Source of the DNA: JACJXF01 sp964404825
Lineage (GTDB): Bacteria > Bacteroidota > Bacteroidia > Bacteroidales > GCA-2748055
DNA: 44,553 nucleotides
Reading direction: 5' to 3'
Assembly (NCBI GenBank): GCA_964404825.1
Contig: CAYOLQ010000021.1
Location: forward strand, 1-44,553
The notes below the pieces were generated by a model. It saw nothing but the letters and a program-made list of their open reading frames with translations. It ran no database searches and was not told the DNA's origin. Shown one piece after another: positions 16,805-24,458 of the stretch; the stretch's first letter is position 1, and each line of letters opens with the position of its first letter. Position numbers and translations under genes: made by a program.

Positions 16805-17356
16805 TTAAGATACCAGTACTTCGAGATTGAAGAAGTAATATTCGTTATTATAATTGTCAAAAGTATATTCCAGTTTATTACCTGTTTTCCTTGCTATATC
16901 AACCAATCCCAGACCACCCCCACCTTTTGCAGATAATTTCTGGTGATTAAGGATAAATTTATACATATCCTTTAGCTCTTCTTCTGATAAGGAGTTGATT
17001 TTATCAATTTTATCTTTTAGGAATTTAATTTTACTTGAATTGATGAAGTTGCCTGTGGATATTTTATAAACATTGTTTTCCACCCTTGAAACCACAAGCA
17101 CTCCAAACTTCGGATCAAAAGAGTCGTGAGACTTATCCGGGAGTTCATCATTATGATGAAAGAGGTTTTGAAGACTCTCAACCAATACATTGTAAACTTT
17201 CTTTCTGACCTTAGCTTGTTCGCTCAGATCATCAAGTTTAGCTTCAACAACCTCCAGAACATTACTAATCAGATCACTGGTAATGCTGCCTTTATAGGCC
17301 AGAAGTACATCTCCACTATTAAGCTTAGAGTAATAATCGTTTATATCAAAGCTCAT
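16805..17356 (-). CDS. siaB: SiaB-family protein kinase
   Basis: A 183-residue protein with a degenerate GHKL ATPase fold like SiaB, the kinase and antagonist of SiaC. Visible ATP-binding elements are an N-box, VLVESLQNLFHHND, with E60 and N64, and a G-box, KGGGGLGLVDIARKTG, with glycines 145-150. There is no sensor domain, so input probably comes through a separate phosphatase or protein contact. It is the first gene of a two-gene operon with siaC (28-base gap) and has a good promoter candidate 55 bases upstream. The function is inferred from family and from the pairing. Confidence 0.83.
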   Translation of the reverse strand: MSFDINDYYSKLNSGDVLLAYKGSITSDLISNVLEVVEAKLDDLSEQAKVRKKVYNVLVESLQNLFHHNDELPDKSHDSFDPKFGVLVVSRVENNVYKISTGNFINSSKIKFLKDKIDKINSLSEEELKDMYKFILNHQKLSAKGGGGLGLVDIARKTGNKLEYTFDNYNNEYYFFNLEVLVS

Positions 17357-17410
17357 TGAGGCTTTTTTTTCTATTTTACTTCAGCAAATATCCGCTTTGC
17401 GTTCGCTCAA

Positions 17411-17440
17411 CAAATATATAAAAAATTTGATCTTATCAAA
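17411..17440 (-). promoter_or_regulatory. Promoter candidate for siaB-siaC
   Basis: On the minus strand TTTG (17437-17440), an 18-base spacer and TATATTTG (17411-17418) match the Bacteroidota -33/-7 consensus in full. The siaB ATG lies 52 bases downstream. The rest of 17441-17633 is very AT-rich and shows no other feature I can name. Confidence 0.65.
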
Positions 17441-17633
17441 AAAGTCAGGGTATTCAAATTAAAAAAAACAATTTATTTCTTTTTTTGATATCCTGTTTTA
17501 AATCATGAATAAATTTACAACAAAATAAACTTTAAATAAAATGAATTCAAAATAACTGGGCTTTTTTTGGTAAAGTCTTTAAATTAGTACAATAAACAGG
17601 GTTTTAATTCAACTAACTATACTAAAACACTGA

Positions 17634-18788
17634 CTAAGCCTCCGGGATTTTGTGCTTTTTACTACCCGAATAAAGACTAAACTTCTGGAATTTGCACTTT
17701 ATGCTTCCATTAAACAGTTCAATTTTCTTTTCAGGACGTAATCCAAAGTATTTTAAAGCTTCCGGATTTCCACTTAAAACCCATGCATCATAGCCTGAAA
17801 AGTTCCTTTTTAATGTATCACCAATACTTTTGTAAAACAGATTTATTTCCTCTTCCTTAATTCTTTCGCCATATGGAGGGTTCATCATTACCAAACCTCC
17901 ATCGGCTGGTGGCTTCATTTTATGAAAATCCTGTACTTTTACCGTAATAAATTCCTCCAGCAATGCTTTTCTGATATTCTTACCCGTAAGATCAATTGCA
18001 TCTGCAGAAATATCGGATGCATAGATTTCCGTTTTCAAATCAACAGGATTAAGCATATTTTCCAAAATCCGGCCATAAAGAATATCATCATAATCCTTCC
18101 AATTCATAAAGCCGAATTTCTCACGGAATATTCCGGGAGGAATTTTTTTCCCGATAAGAGCTGCTTCAATGGCCAGAGTTCCGGATCCGCACATAGGATC
18201 AATAAAAGGCCGGGTTCCGTCCCATCCTGACAAACGTATCATCCCTGCTGCCAATACCTCGTTTAAGGGCGCTGTGTACTGTGCAGCACGGTAACCTCTT
18301 TTAAAAAGTGGTTCTCCTGAGCTATCGAGTGAAACATCAGCCCTGTCGTTTGAGATATGAATATTAATGGTAATATCGGGATCATTCGTATTTACTGAAG
18401 GTCTGAGATTTGTTTGTTTACGAAAGCGATCAGCAATAGCATCCTTTGTTTTCTGGGATACAAACAGGCTATGTCTGAATTGCGGAGAGCTTACAGACGA
18501 ATTGACCATAAATGTTTCCTTAACGGAAAAATGTTCTTCCCATTTCATATTATAAATGACGTCGTAAAGCTCATTTTCATCCCTTACTTTAAAACTTTTA
18601 AGGTTTTTCAGGATACGCATAGCGGTGCGGGAACCAATATTAACTTTATACAGAATGGACTGGCTTCCGTTAAAACTCACGGCCCTGTTAAGTATTCTTA
18701 CATCCAGTGCACCAAGTTCCGTGAGTTCGGCAGCAAGAATTTCTTCCAGACCAAACATCGTGGTAGCTATAAACTCATTTTCCTTCAT
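17634..18788 (-). CDS. THUMP-domain class I SAM-dependent RNA methyltransferase
   Basis: A 384-residue methyltransferase of the RlmL N-terminal/YpsC group, expected to form N2-methylguanosine in rRNA. A THUMP RNA-binding domain lies at about 45-155, followed by the catalytic domain with the SAM motif DPMCGSGTLAIEAA (D197-G203) and the N2-guanine motif NPPYGER (303-309). The second methyltransferase half found in enterobacterial RlmL is absent. Its start overlaps the end of the nadR-like gene by four bases, so it is translated as the last member of the long minus-strand run. The exact rRNA position cannot be read from sequence. Confidence 0.9.
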   Translation of the reverse strand: MKENEFIATTMFGLEEILAAELTELGALDVRILNRAVSFNGSQSILYKVNIGSRTAMRILKNLKSFKVRDENELYDVIYNMKWEEHFSVKETFMVNSSVSSPQFRHSLFVSQKTKDAIADRFRKQTNLRPSVNTNDPDITINIHISNDRADVSLDSSGEPLFKRGYRAAQYTAPLNEVLAAGMIRLSGWDGTRPFIDPMCGSGTLAIEAALIGKKIPPGIFREKFGFMNWKDYDDILYGRILENMLNPVDLKTEIYASDISADAIDLTGKNIRKALLEEFITVKVQDFHKMKPPADGGLVMMNPPYGERIKEEEINLFYKSIGDTLKRNFSGYDAWVLSGNPEALKYFGLRPEKKIELFNGSIKCKFQKFSLYSGSKKHKIPEA

Positions 18789-19342
18789 AATGTTAAATTG
18801 AATTGTCCTTTAACAGCTTTCATTGCATTTGTATAACGAAGATTAGCTTTACCACCAATCTCTGTAAAATTACTTCCTGTTTTCCGTATTTCCTCAAGGT
18901 ATCTGCTCATCAGGTAATCCCTTTTAGTACCACCGTTTTCCCTTAGAGGGTCAGGAATCCATGGAATATCAGGCTTACAAACAATATATAAATCGATTTT
19001 ATGAGAGGCAATTTCCTTATCAATTATTGGGGGATAGGATCCAAATACCTCCAGAAACCAGATTTTTGTGATAATAAGCCAGGTGTCGAGAATCAGAAAT
19101 GATGGTTTATTCTGTGAAATCGTGTTGAATGTCTTTACCTGTGTATCAGAAATATGGATCAAATCTTCATATGTGTATGGTCTGTGCAGTGATCCAATAT
19201 AATCACGTGCATATTCAGGCACCCACGGACAATTCATTTGCTCTGCCAGGTAGGCTGAAATAAGCGTTTTACCGGTCGATTCGGGTCCGGTGACCACAAT
19301 TGTTTTCACTGTCCGGAGTTTATCACGATTGCTTTTTTCCAT
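18785..19342 (-). CDS. nadR: NadR-like nicotinamide riboside kinase (P-loop)
   Basis: A 185-residue P-loop protein matching the C-terminal ribosylnicotinamide kinase domain of NadR. Walker A is GPESTGKT at 19-26; then come VPEYARDYI, the acidic FLILDTWL strand and a lid region, IPDPLRENGGTKRD. It lacks the repressor and adenylyltransferase domains of enterobacterial NadR. It overlaps the end of pnuC by 37 bases and the methyltransferase by four, and would trap nicotinamide riboside brought in by PnuC as NMN. The pairing makes the call strong, although kinase specificity is not shown by sequence alone. Confidence 0.87.
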   Translation of the reverse strand: MEKSNRDKLRTVKTIVVTGPESTGKTLISAYLAEQMNCPWVPEYARDYIGSLHRPYTYEDLIHISDTQVKTFNTISQNKPSFLILDTWLIITKIWFLEVFGSYPPIIDKEIASHKIDLYIVCKPDIPWIPDPLRENGGTKRDYLMSRYLEEIRKTGSNFTEIGGKANLRYTNAMKAVKGQFNLTL

Positions 19343-19902
19343 TGATAATAACCGACTATTGCCATTATTGTGTATGCGGCAAACAGAATAACAGTCGGAT
19401 ACAATTCTTTATATACATATGTTCCCAGAGAAACCAGATCAATTACAATCCAGAACAGCCAATGCTCAAGGTATTTTCTGGCAAGCATCCAGGTAGCCAC
19501 TATTCCACCTGCGGTTGTAAATGCATCCCAGTATGGTAAAGGTGAATCAGTGTAATTGTCGAGGGCATATCCCGACAGAAGTGTTAAAAACCCAATTATC
19601 ACAATAAAGACCAACAATTCTCTGAAGTTGGCTTTGACAACAGGCCTGGAGTTTTCTTGATTTTCCTTTTTCCCCCTTGTCCAATATAACCAGCCATAAA
19701 TGCTTATCCCCAAATAATAAAACTGGAGACTGAAATCGGCATAAAACTTAGCATTGAAATATACATAAACATATAATAGCGAGGTAATTATCCCCCAAGG
19801 CCATAACCATATACTTCTCCTGATTGAAAAATACAGATAAATTAAGCCGGTAAGGGCTCCCAGTATTTCAATAAATAAATCGGAAAAGAGAATATTGGCC
19901 AT
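19306..19902 (-). CDS. pnuC: Nicotinamide riboside transporter PnuC
   Basis: A 198-residue inner-membrane protein with about seven hydrophobic segments. It is a facilitator for nicotinamide riboside. Family features are the early SIRRSIWLWPWGI segment, FYYLGISIYGWLYW in the middle and the late WLFWIVIDLVSLGTYVYK motif, corresponding to the WxxWxxxD signature. It starts 16 bases after the ctp protease gene and overlaps the nadR-like kinase gene. Some PnuC relatives carry thiamine (PnuT); the NadR-like partner argues for nicotinamide riboside, and no thiamine riboswitch is visible. Confidence 0.9.
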   Translation of the reverse strand: MANILFSDLFIEILGALTGLIYLYFSIRRSIWLWPWGIITSLLYVYVYFNAKFYADFSLQFYYLGISIYGWLYWTRGKKENQENSRPVVKANFRELLVFIVIIGFLTLLSGYALDNYTDSPLPYWDAFTTAGGIVATWMLARKYLEHWLFWIVIDLVSLGTYVYKELYPTVILFAAYTIMAIVGYYQWKKAIVINSGQ

Positions 19903-19918
19903 GTTAAATCAGGAATTT

Positions 19919-21520
19919 TCATTCCCCTTTAAAGGCTTCCAACTTTTTATCATACAGGGATGACTCTTCCAATATCTCAAGTGCTTTGCGATAAATGGGA
20001 TCTGATTCATTGTATATCTGGAAAAACTCCGATGTCTCCCACAAATCTCTTGCAAGATATGCTTTACATAAAAGGAGAATCATGGTCTCACTTTTCTTAA
20101 AATCGTCATGTTTGTAAGTAATGCCTTCAGCTTCGGCATATTCAACAAGACCGTCAATCATAGCAGAAGATACTTTAAATGAAGTATTAAAATCACTGAA
20201 TCTTTTATACCTGTTTGTTAGTTCAGCCCGATGCTTATCACCATAGTTAAGAATATACTGATTAAGTACACCCTTACTAATCAGCTCACGATAATAGACT
20301 GAATAGGATGTTGTATCGAATGGGACGAAATAGTCAGGAGTAATACCACCTCCGCCATACACGATGCGGTTTTTATTCAGAGTGCGATACTTCAGGGAAT
20401 CGGCTATAGGAGCCTGCGTCGAATCGCTAAACTGAGGTTTCATAAAGCGATCGGCAACCTCTCTGGCATATTCATCAAATCCTTTATCATAAGGATTCTG
20501 AATAAGTCTCCCGGTAGGAGTATAATATTTGGCAACAGTAAGTCTGATGAGTGAGCTATCCATAAGGATAAACGGTTGCTGAACAAGTCCTTTCCCAAAG
20601 GAACGCCGGCCAACAATTACAGCACGGTCAAGGTCCTGAAGTGCACCTGCAACAATTTCGCTTGCTGAAGCAGATCCCTCATCAATCATTACAATTAGTT
20701 TTCCCTTTTCAAACTCTCCCCTGTCGGTTGAATAATAATTGTATCTGGGGTTTTTATCTCCCTGGGTATAAACAAGAAGGCTTCTCCCGGAAATAAACTG
20801 ATCGGCCAGCTCAACTGCTATACGAAGGTATCCGCCTCCATTACCGGACAGGTCGAGAACCAGATTTTGCAAGCCTTGTTCTTTCAATCCAGCAATGGCA
20901 TTGTAAAACTCTTTTACCGATGTCATGGAAAATCTGGATAGTTTAATATAGCCGGTATTCGCATTGACCATATAGGTTGCGTCAATACTATAAATAGGAA
21001 TTGCGTCACGTGTAATAGTAAAATCAAGCAGGCCGGGCACGTTTTTACGTAAAATGGATATCTCGACTTTGGTGCCTTTCTTACCCTTAAGTTTTTTTTG
21101 AACATCGGTGTTTTTGATTCCTATTCCAGCCTCATTTACACCATCAATTTTAATAATCCTGTCTCCGGCTCTTATTCCGACTCTTTCCGACGGACCACCC
21201 GGAATCGTATTAATAATATAAATGGTATCCTTCATAATATTAAAGCTTACTCCAATACCATCAAAGTTACCATCGAGAGGTTCCTGCATGGCCTTTACTT
21301 CGTCCTTGCTCAGGTAAGATGAATGCGGATCCAGATCATGAAGCATCTGGATAATCACTTCCTCAACCAGCTTATCTTTGTTAACAGAATCAACGTAATA
21401 GTTATCTATTTTCTCAAAAACTTCTCCGAATTTGAGTGATTGTTCTGAAAACTGTGCCTGCAGATTATAAAAACAAAACACAGTAAATAGCATGCTCAAA
21501 ATAATTTTTCCCGTCTTCAT
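19919..21520 (-). CDS. ctp: S41-family C-terminal processing peptidase
   Basis: An exported serine protease of 533 residues. A signal peptide is at 1-22 (ending LQAQ); a PDZ domain lies at about 85-170 (GGPSERVGIRAGDRIIKIDG); then the S41 core with LDLSGNGGGYL and the catalytic dyad S285 in EGSASASEIV and K310 in RSFGKGLVQ, 25 residues apart as in Prc/CtpA. The C-terminal 130 residues are helical. It would trim or degrade envelope proteins from their C-termini. It lies 13 bases after guaA and 16 before pnuC, so it is part of the long operon. Confidence 0.93.
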   Translation of the reverse strand: MKTGKIILSMLFTVFCFYNLQAQFSEQSLKFGEVFEKIDNYYVDSVNKDKLVEEVIIQMLHDLDPHSSYLSKDEVKAMQEPLDGNFDGIGVSFNIMKDTIYIINTIPGGPSERVGIRAGDRIIKIDGVNEAGIGIKNTDVQKKLKGKKGTKVEISILRKNVPGLLDFTITRDAIPIYSIDATYMVNANTGYIKLSRFSMTSVKEFYNAIAGLKEQGLQNLVLDLSGNGGGYLRIAVELADQFISGRSLLVYTQGDKNPRYNYYSTDRGEFEKGKLIVMIDEGSASASEIVAGALQDLDRAVIVGRRSFGKGLVQQPFILMDSSLIRLTVAKYYTPTGRLIQNPYDKGFDEYAREVADRFMKPQFSDSTQAPIADSLKYRTLNKNRIVYGGGGITPDYFVPFDTTSYSVYYRELISKGVLNQYILNYGDKHRAELTNRYKRFSDFNTSFKVSSAMIDGLVEYAEAEGITYKHDDFKKSETMILLLCKAYLARDLWETSEFFQIYNESDPIYRKALEILEESSLYDKKLEAFKGE

Positions 21521-21533
21521 AATTTCAATTTAT

Positions 21534-23063
21534 TTATTCCCACTCAATCGTTGCAGGGGGTTTGGAACTGATATCGTACACAACCCTGTTTATTCCCTTA
21601 ACTTTATTAATTATATCGTTCGAAACTTTTGCAAGAAACTCATATGGTAAGTGTGACCAGTCGGCTGTCATTCCATCTGTGGACCCCACTGCCCTAAGAG
21701 CAACAACATTCTCATAGGTCCGTTCGTCTCCCATCACCCCTACCGATTTTACGGGCAGTAAAATAGCTCCTGCCTGCCACACCTGGTTATACAATCCGGA
21801 TTCCTTTAATCCCCTGATATAAATATCATCCGCTTCCTGCAGGATTCGCACCTTTTCAGGAGTAATATCACCAAGGATACGGATTCCAAGTCCCGGACCG
21901 GGAAAAGGATGACGGTTCAGCAAATCGGGAGATAAACCAAGTGCTGTACCCACGCGTCTAACCTCATCCTTAAACAAAAGTTTAAGAGGTTCGACAACCT
22001 TCAGATGCATTTTTTCAGGTAATCCCCCCACATTATGATGTGATTTGATGGTTGCCGAAGGACCATTAACCGAAACGGATTCAATAACATCGGGATAAAT
22101 AGTGCCCTGACCTAACCATTTTACATCTTTTATTTTGTGGGATTCGGCATCAAAAACCTCGATAAAATTCCTGCCGATTATTTTTCTTTTCTTTTCAGGT
22201 TCAGTGACGCCCTTCAAATCGTCCATGAATTTTTGCGAAGCATCAACCCCAATTACATTCAAGCCCATCCCCATGTATGAATCGAGTACCGACTGAAATT
22301 CATTTTTCCGGAGTAGTCCGTTATCAACAAATATGCAGGTAAGGTTTTTACCAATCGCTTTGAATAAAAGTGTTGCTGCAACGCTTGAGTCAACACCACC
22401 CGACAAACCCAAAACAACTCTGTCATTCCCAAGCATTTGCTTTAACTGGTTCACTGAGGATTCTATGAACGACAGCGGGGTCCAGTCCTGACTGCATCCG
22501 CAAATGTCGGAAACAAAATTCTTAAGTATTACCGATCCCTCTGAAGTATGATACACTTCAGGATGGAACTGCAGTCCAAATGTGCTTTCCCCGTTAACCG
22601 AAAATGCACCTATTTTAATATTTCCTGTACTTGCAATTATAGAATAATTCTCCGGAAGTTTCATTATTGTATCTCCGTGCGACATCCAGACCTGTGTATC
22701 GGAGCTGACATTGTGCAAGAGCGGGCAGGAATTATCTATATAACCGAGATTAGCACGCCCATATTCACGTGAATCGGAAGGAGTAACCTCTCCCCCGAAA
22801 AAATGAGCAAGGTATTGGGCGCCATAGCAAATGCCAAGAACCGGAACTTTTCCTTTAAGACTGCTGATTTGGGGAATAGGCGCATTGGCATCCCGCACGG
22901 AGAAAGGGCTGCCTGAAAGAATAAGTCCTTTAACGGTTTCATCCGGTTCAGGAAAATGGTTAAAAGGATAGATCTCGCAATACACATTAAGTTCCCTTAC
23001 TCTGCGTGCAATAAGCTGTGTATATTGGGATCCAAAATCTAAAATAAGAATTTTCTCTTTCAC
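21534..23063 (-). CDS. guaA: GMP synthase (glutamine-hydrolysing)
   Basis: Converts XMP to GMP using ATP and glutamine-derived ammonia. The 509-residue chain has an N-terminal class I glutamine amidotransferase with nucleophile C79 (GICYGAQYLA) and H167/E169 (FHPE), then the ATP pyrophosphatase loop GLSGGVDSS (219-227) and the C-terminal dimerisation part with RHPFPGPGLGIRILG and the ending KPPATIEWE. It lies 60 bases after rnz, enough for an internal promoter, and 13 bases before ctp. Confidence 0.98.
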   Translation of the reverse strand: MKEKILILDFGSQYTQLIARRVRELNVYCEIYPFNHFPEPDETVKGLILSGSPFSVRDANAPIPQISSLKGKVPVLGICYGAQYLAHFFGGEVTPSDSREYGRANLGYIDNSCPLLHNVSSDTQVWMSHGDTIMKLPENYSIIASTGNIKIGAFSVNGESTFGLQFHPEVYHTSEGSVILKNFVSDICGCSQDWTPLSFIESSVNQLKQMLGNDRVVLGLSGGVDSSVAATLLFKAIGKNLTCIFVDNGLLRKNEFQSVLDSYMGMGLNVIGVDASQKFMDDLKGVTEPEKKRKIIGRNFIEVFDAESHKIKDVKWLGQGTIYPDVIESVSVNGPSATIKSHHNVGGLPEKMHLKVVEPLKLLFKDEVRRVGTALGLSPDLLNRHPFPGPGLGIRILGDITPEKVRILQEADDIYIRGLKESGLYNQVWQAGAILLPVKSVGVMGDERTYENVVALRAVGSTDGMTADWSHLPYEFLAKVSNDIINKVKGINRVVYDISSKPPATIEWE

Positions 23064-23085
23064 AAAACTGAAATTATATGTTTCG

Positions 23086-23093
23086 CAAATTTA
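23086..23093 (-). promoter_or_regulatory. Possible internal promoter -7 box before guaA
   Basis: On the minus strand TAAATTTG (23086-23093) followed by CG fits the -7 consensus and lies 23 bases before the guaA ATG. No good -33 element stands at 17-19 bases upstream, so this is weak. Confidence 0.35.
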
Positions 23094-23123
23094 CTATTTA
23101 TTCCTCAATCTGATTCCTATAAA

Positions 23124-24068
23124 TCAGACAATGGGATTTGATTGATTTCTTGTTCTTTCAATTTCAAATATATCACCATCGTTGACACCAATAGTATTAT
23201 TAAAAATTTCTCTCGCTTCATTCTCCAATATTCCGGGGGATTTATAGCGGGCAGAAAAATGTCCGATAAGCAATTTTCCCGCATTGGAATCACGAGCAAT
23301 TTTTGCAGCCTGAACAGAGCTGGAGTGACCTGTTTGTGATGCAAGCCCTTCATCTTCTTTCGAAAATGTGGCTTCATGATATAAAAGATCAACTCCCTGC
23401 AATATTTCCGTAAGTTCAGGATTATAAGAGGTATCTGAACAATATGCATATGATCGGGTTTTCCAGGGAGTAAGAGTAAGATCTTGATTAGGAATTACGT
23501 TTCCATTTTCGAGAATAAGATCTTCACCCTTTTTGATTTTCCTGATATTTTCAATTCCGGGTCTGAATCTATCGATTGCGTCCTTTTTAAGGTTGAGTTC
23601 TGCCGGTTTTTCCCTGAAAAGGAAACCACAAGTGGGCACCCTGTGTTGCAAAGGAAAGCTGAATACCTCCAGCCTCTCATCTTCAAAAATCAGCATTTTA
23701 CGGGTATATCCCAGGGGATGAACTTTTATGCGGTAGGACTGATCGGTTCCGAAATACTTTTCATAAAACTTCACTATTTCCATTATTTCTCCGGGGCCAT
23801 GGATATGAAGTTCATTTTTTCTGCCCAAAAGCTGAAAGCTTGAAAGGAGTCCAAAAATCCCGAAAACATGATCGCCATGGATGTGCGAAATGAATATGCG
23901 GTTAATTTTGGCAAATCCAAGTTTATAGCGGCGCAACTGTATCTGAGTGCCTTCTCCGCAATCGATTAAAAAAAACCGCTCATTTACATTGAGCAAATGA
24001 GCGGTTGGGAAACGTTTTGTCGTGGGCATTGCAGAACTACTGCCCAGTATAGTTAAAGAAAACTTCAC
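23124..24068 (-). CDS. rnz: Ribonuclease Z
   Basis: tRNA 3'-end endonuclease of the metallo-beta-lactamase fold. The 314-residue length is that of the short (ElaC-type) enzyme. The metal motif SHIHGDHVFG holds H62, H64, D66 and H67; the upstream LIDCGEGTQIQLRRYKLGFAKI segment, the later YHEATF motif and GHFSARY complete the active site. It begins 12 bases after the STAS gene and precedes guaA by 60 bases. Confidence 0.96.
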   Translation of the reverse strand: MKFSLTILGSSSAMPTTKRFPTAHLLNVNERFFLIDCGEGTQIQLRRYKLGFAKINRIFISHIHGDHVFGIFGLLSSFQLLGRKNELHIHGPGEIMEIVKFYEKYFGTDQSYRIKVHPLGYTRKMLIFEDERLEVFSFPLQHRVPTCGFLFREKPAELNLKKDAIDRFRPGIENIRKIKKGEDLILENGNVIPNQDLTLTPWKTRSYAYCSDTSYNPELTEILQGVDLLYHEATFSKEDEGLASQTGHSSSVQAAKIARDSNAGKLLIGHFSARYKSPGILENEAREIFNNTIGVNDGDIFEIERTRNQSNPIV

Positions 24069-24080
24069 AATTCAGTTTTG

Positions 24081-24428
24081 CTAACCAGCATTTTTAATCA
24101 TTTTCTTAGCTTCTTCGATTGAACCGGTTATGTTAAGCACTGTATCCAACTGGGATATGGTGATTAGTCTTTCAACAGCATCATTTAGTCCGGTAAGGAC
24201 AAAAGTACCGTTGGAATTCTTGCATAAACGGTTTGCAACCAGAATGGCACTAAGGCCGGAAGAGTCACAATAGCGACAATTACTGAGATCCAGTATTATA
24301 TTTTTTTCGCCATTGCCGGAAACCAGCACCAGTTCAGACTTTAAGGTCGGAGCGATATGCGTATCCAGTTTTTCTTCCAATACTTTGATTAAAGTATGGT
24401 TTTCAAATTTTTCAATTTGGAATTCCAT
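24081..24428 (-). CDS. STAS-domain anti-sigma factor antagonist
   Basis: A 115-residue single-domain STAS protein. The core IILDLSNCRYCDSSGLSAILVANRLC is visible, with the predicted phospho-serine S56 in CDSSG. It lies between rpsA (30-base gap) and rnz (12-base gap) and would be co-expressed with translation and RNA-processing genes. It differs clearly from the STAS protein at 7497-7835. No cognate kinase gene is adjacent; partner and output are unknown. Confidence 0.9.
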   Translation of the reverse strand: MEFQIEKFENHTLIKVLEEKLDTHIAPTLKSELVLVSGNGEKNIILDLSNCRYCDSSGLSAILVANRLCKNSNGTFVLTGLNDAVERLITISQLDTVLNITGSIEEAKKMIKNAG

Positions 24429-24458
24429 TGCAGATGGTTTTAATTTAACAAAGCTAAT

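Noticed and set aside
19306..21520. Riboswitch (thiamine or NAD-related) controlling pnuC
   Set aside because: There are only 16 bases between ctp and pnuC, and no conserved riboswitch core was seen.
23109..23128. Hairpin overlapping the rnz stop codon as a terminator
   Set aside because: The seven-base stem is AT-rich and no T run follows on the minus strand; it may be chance.
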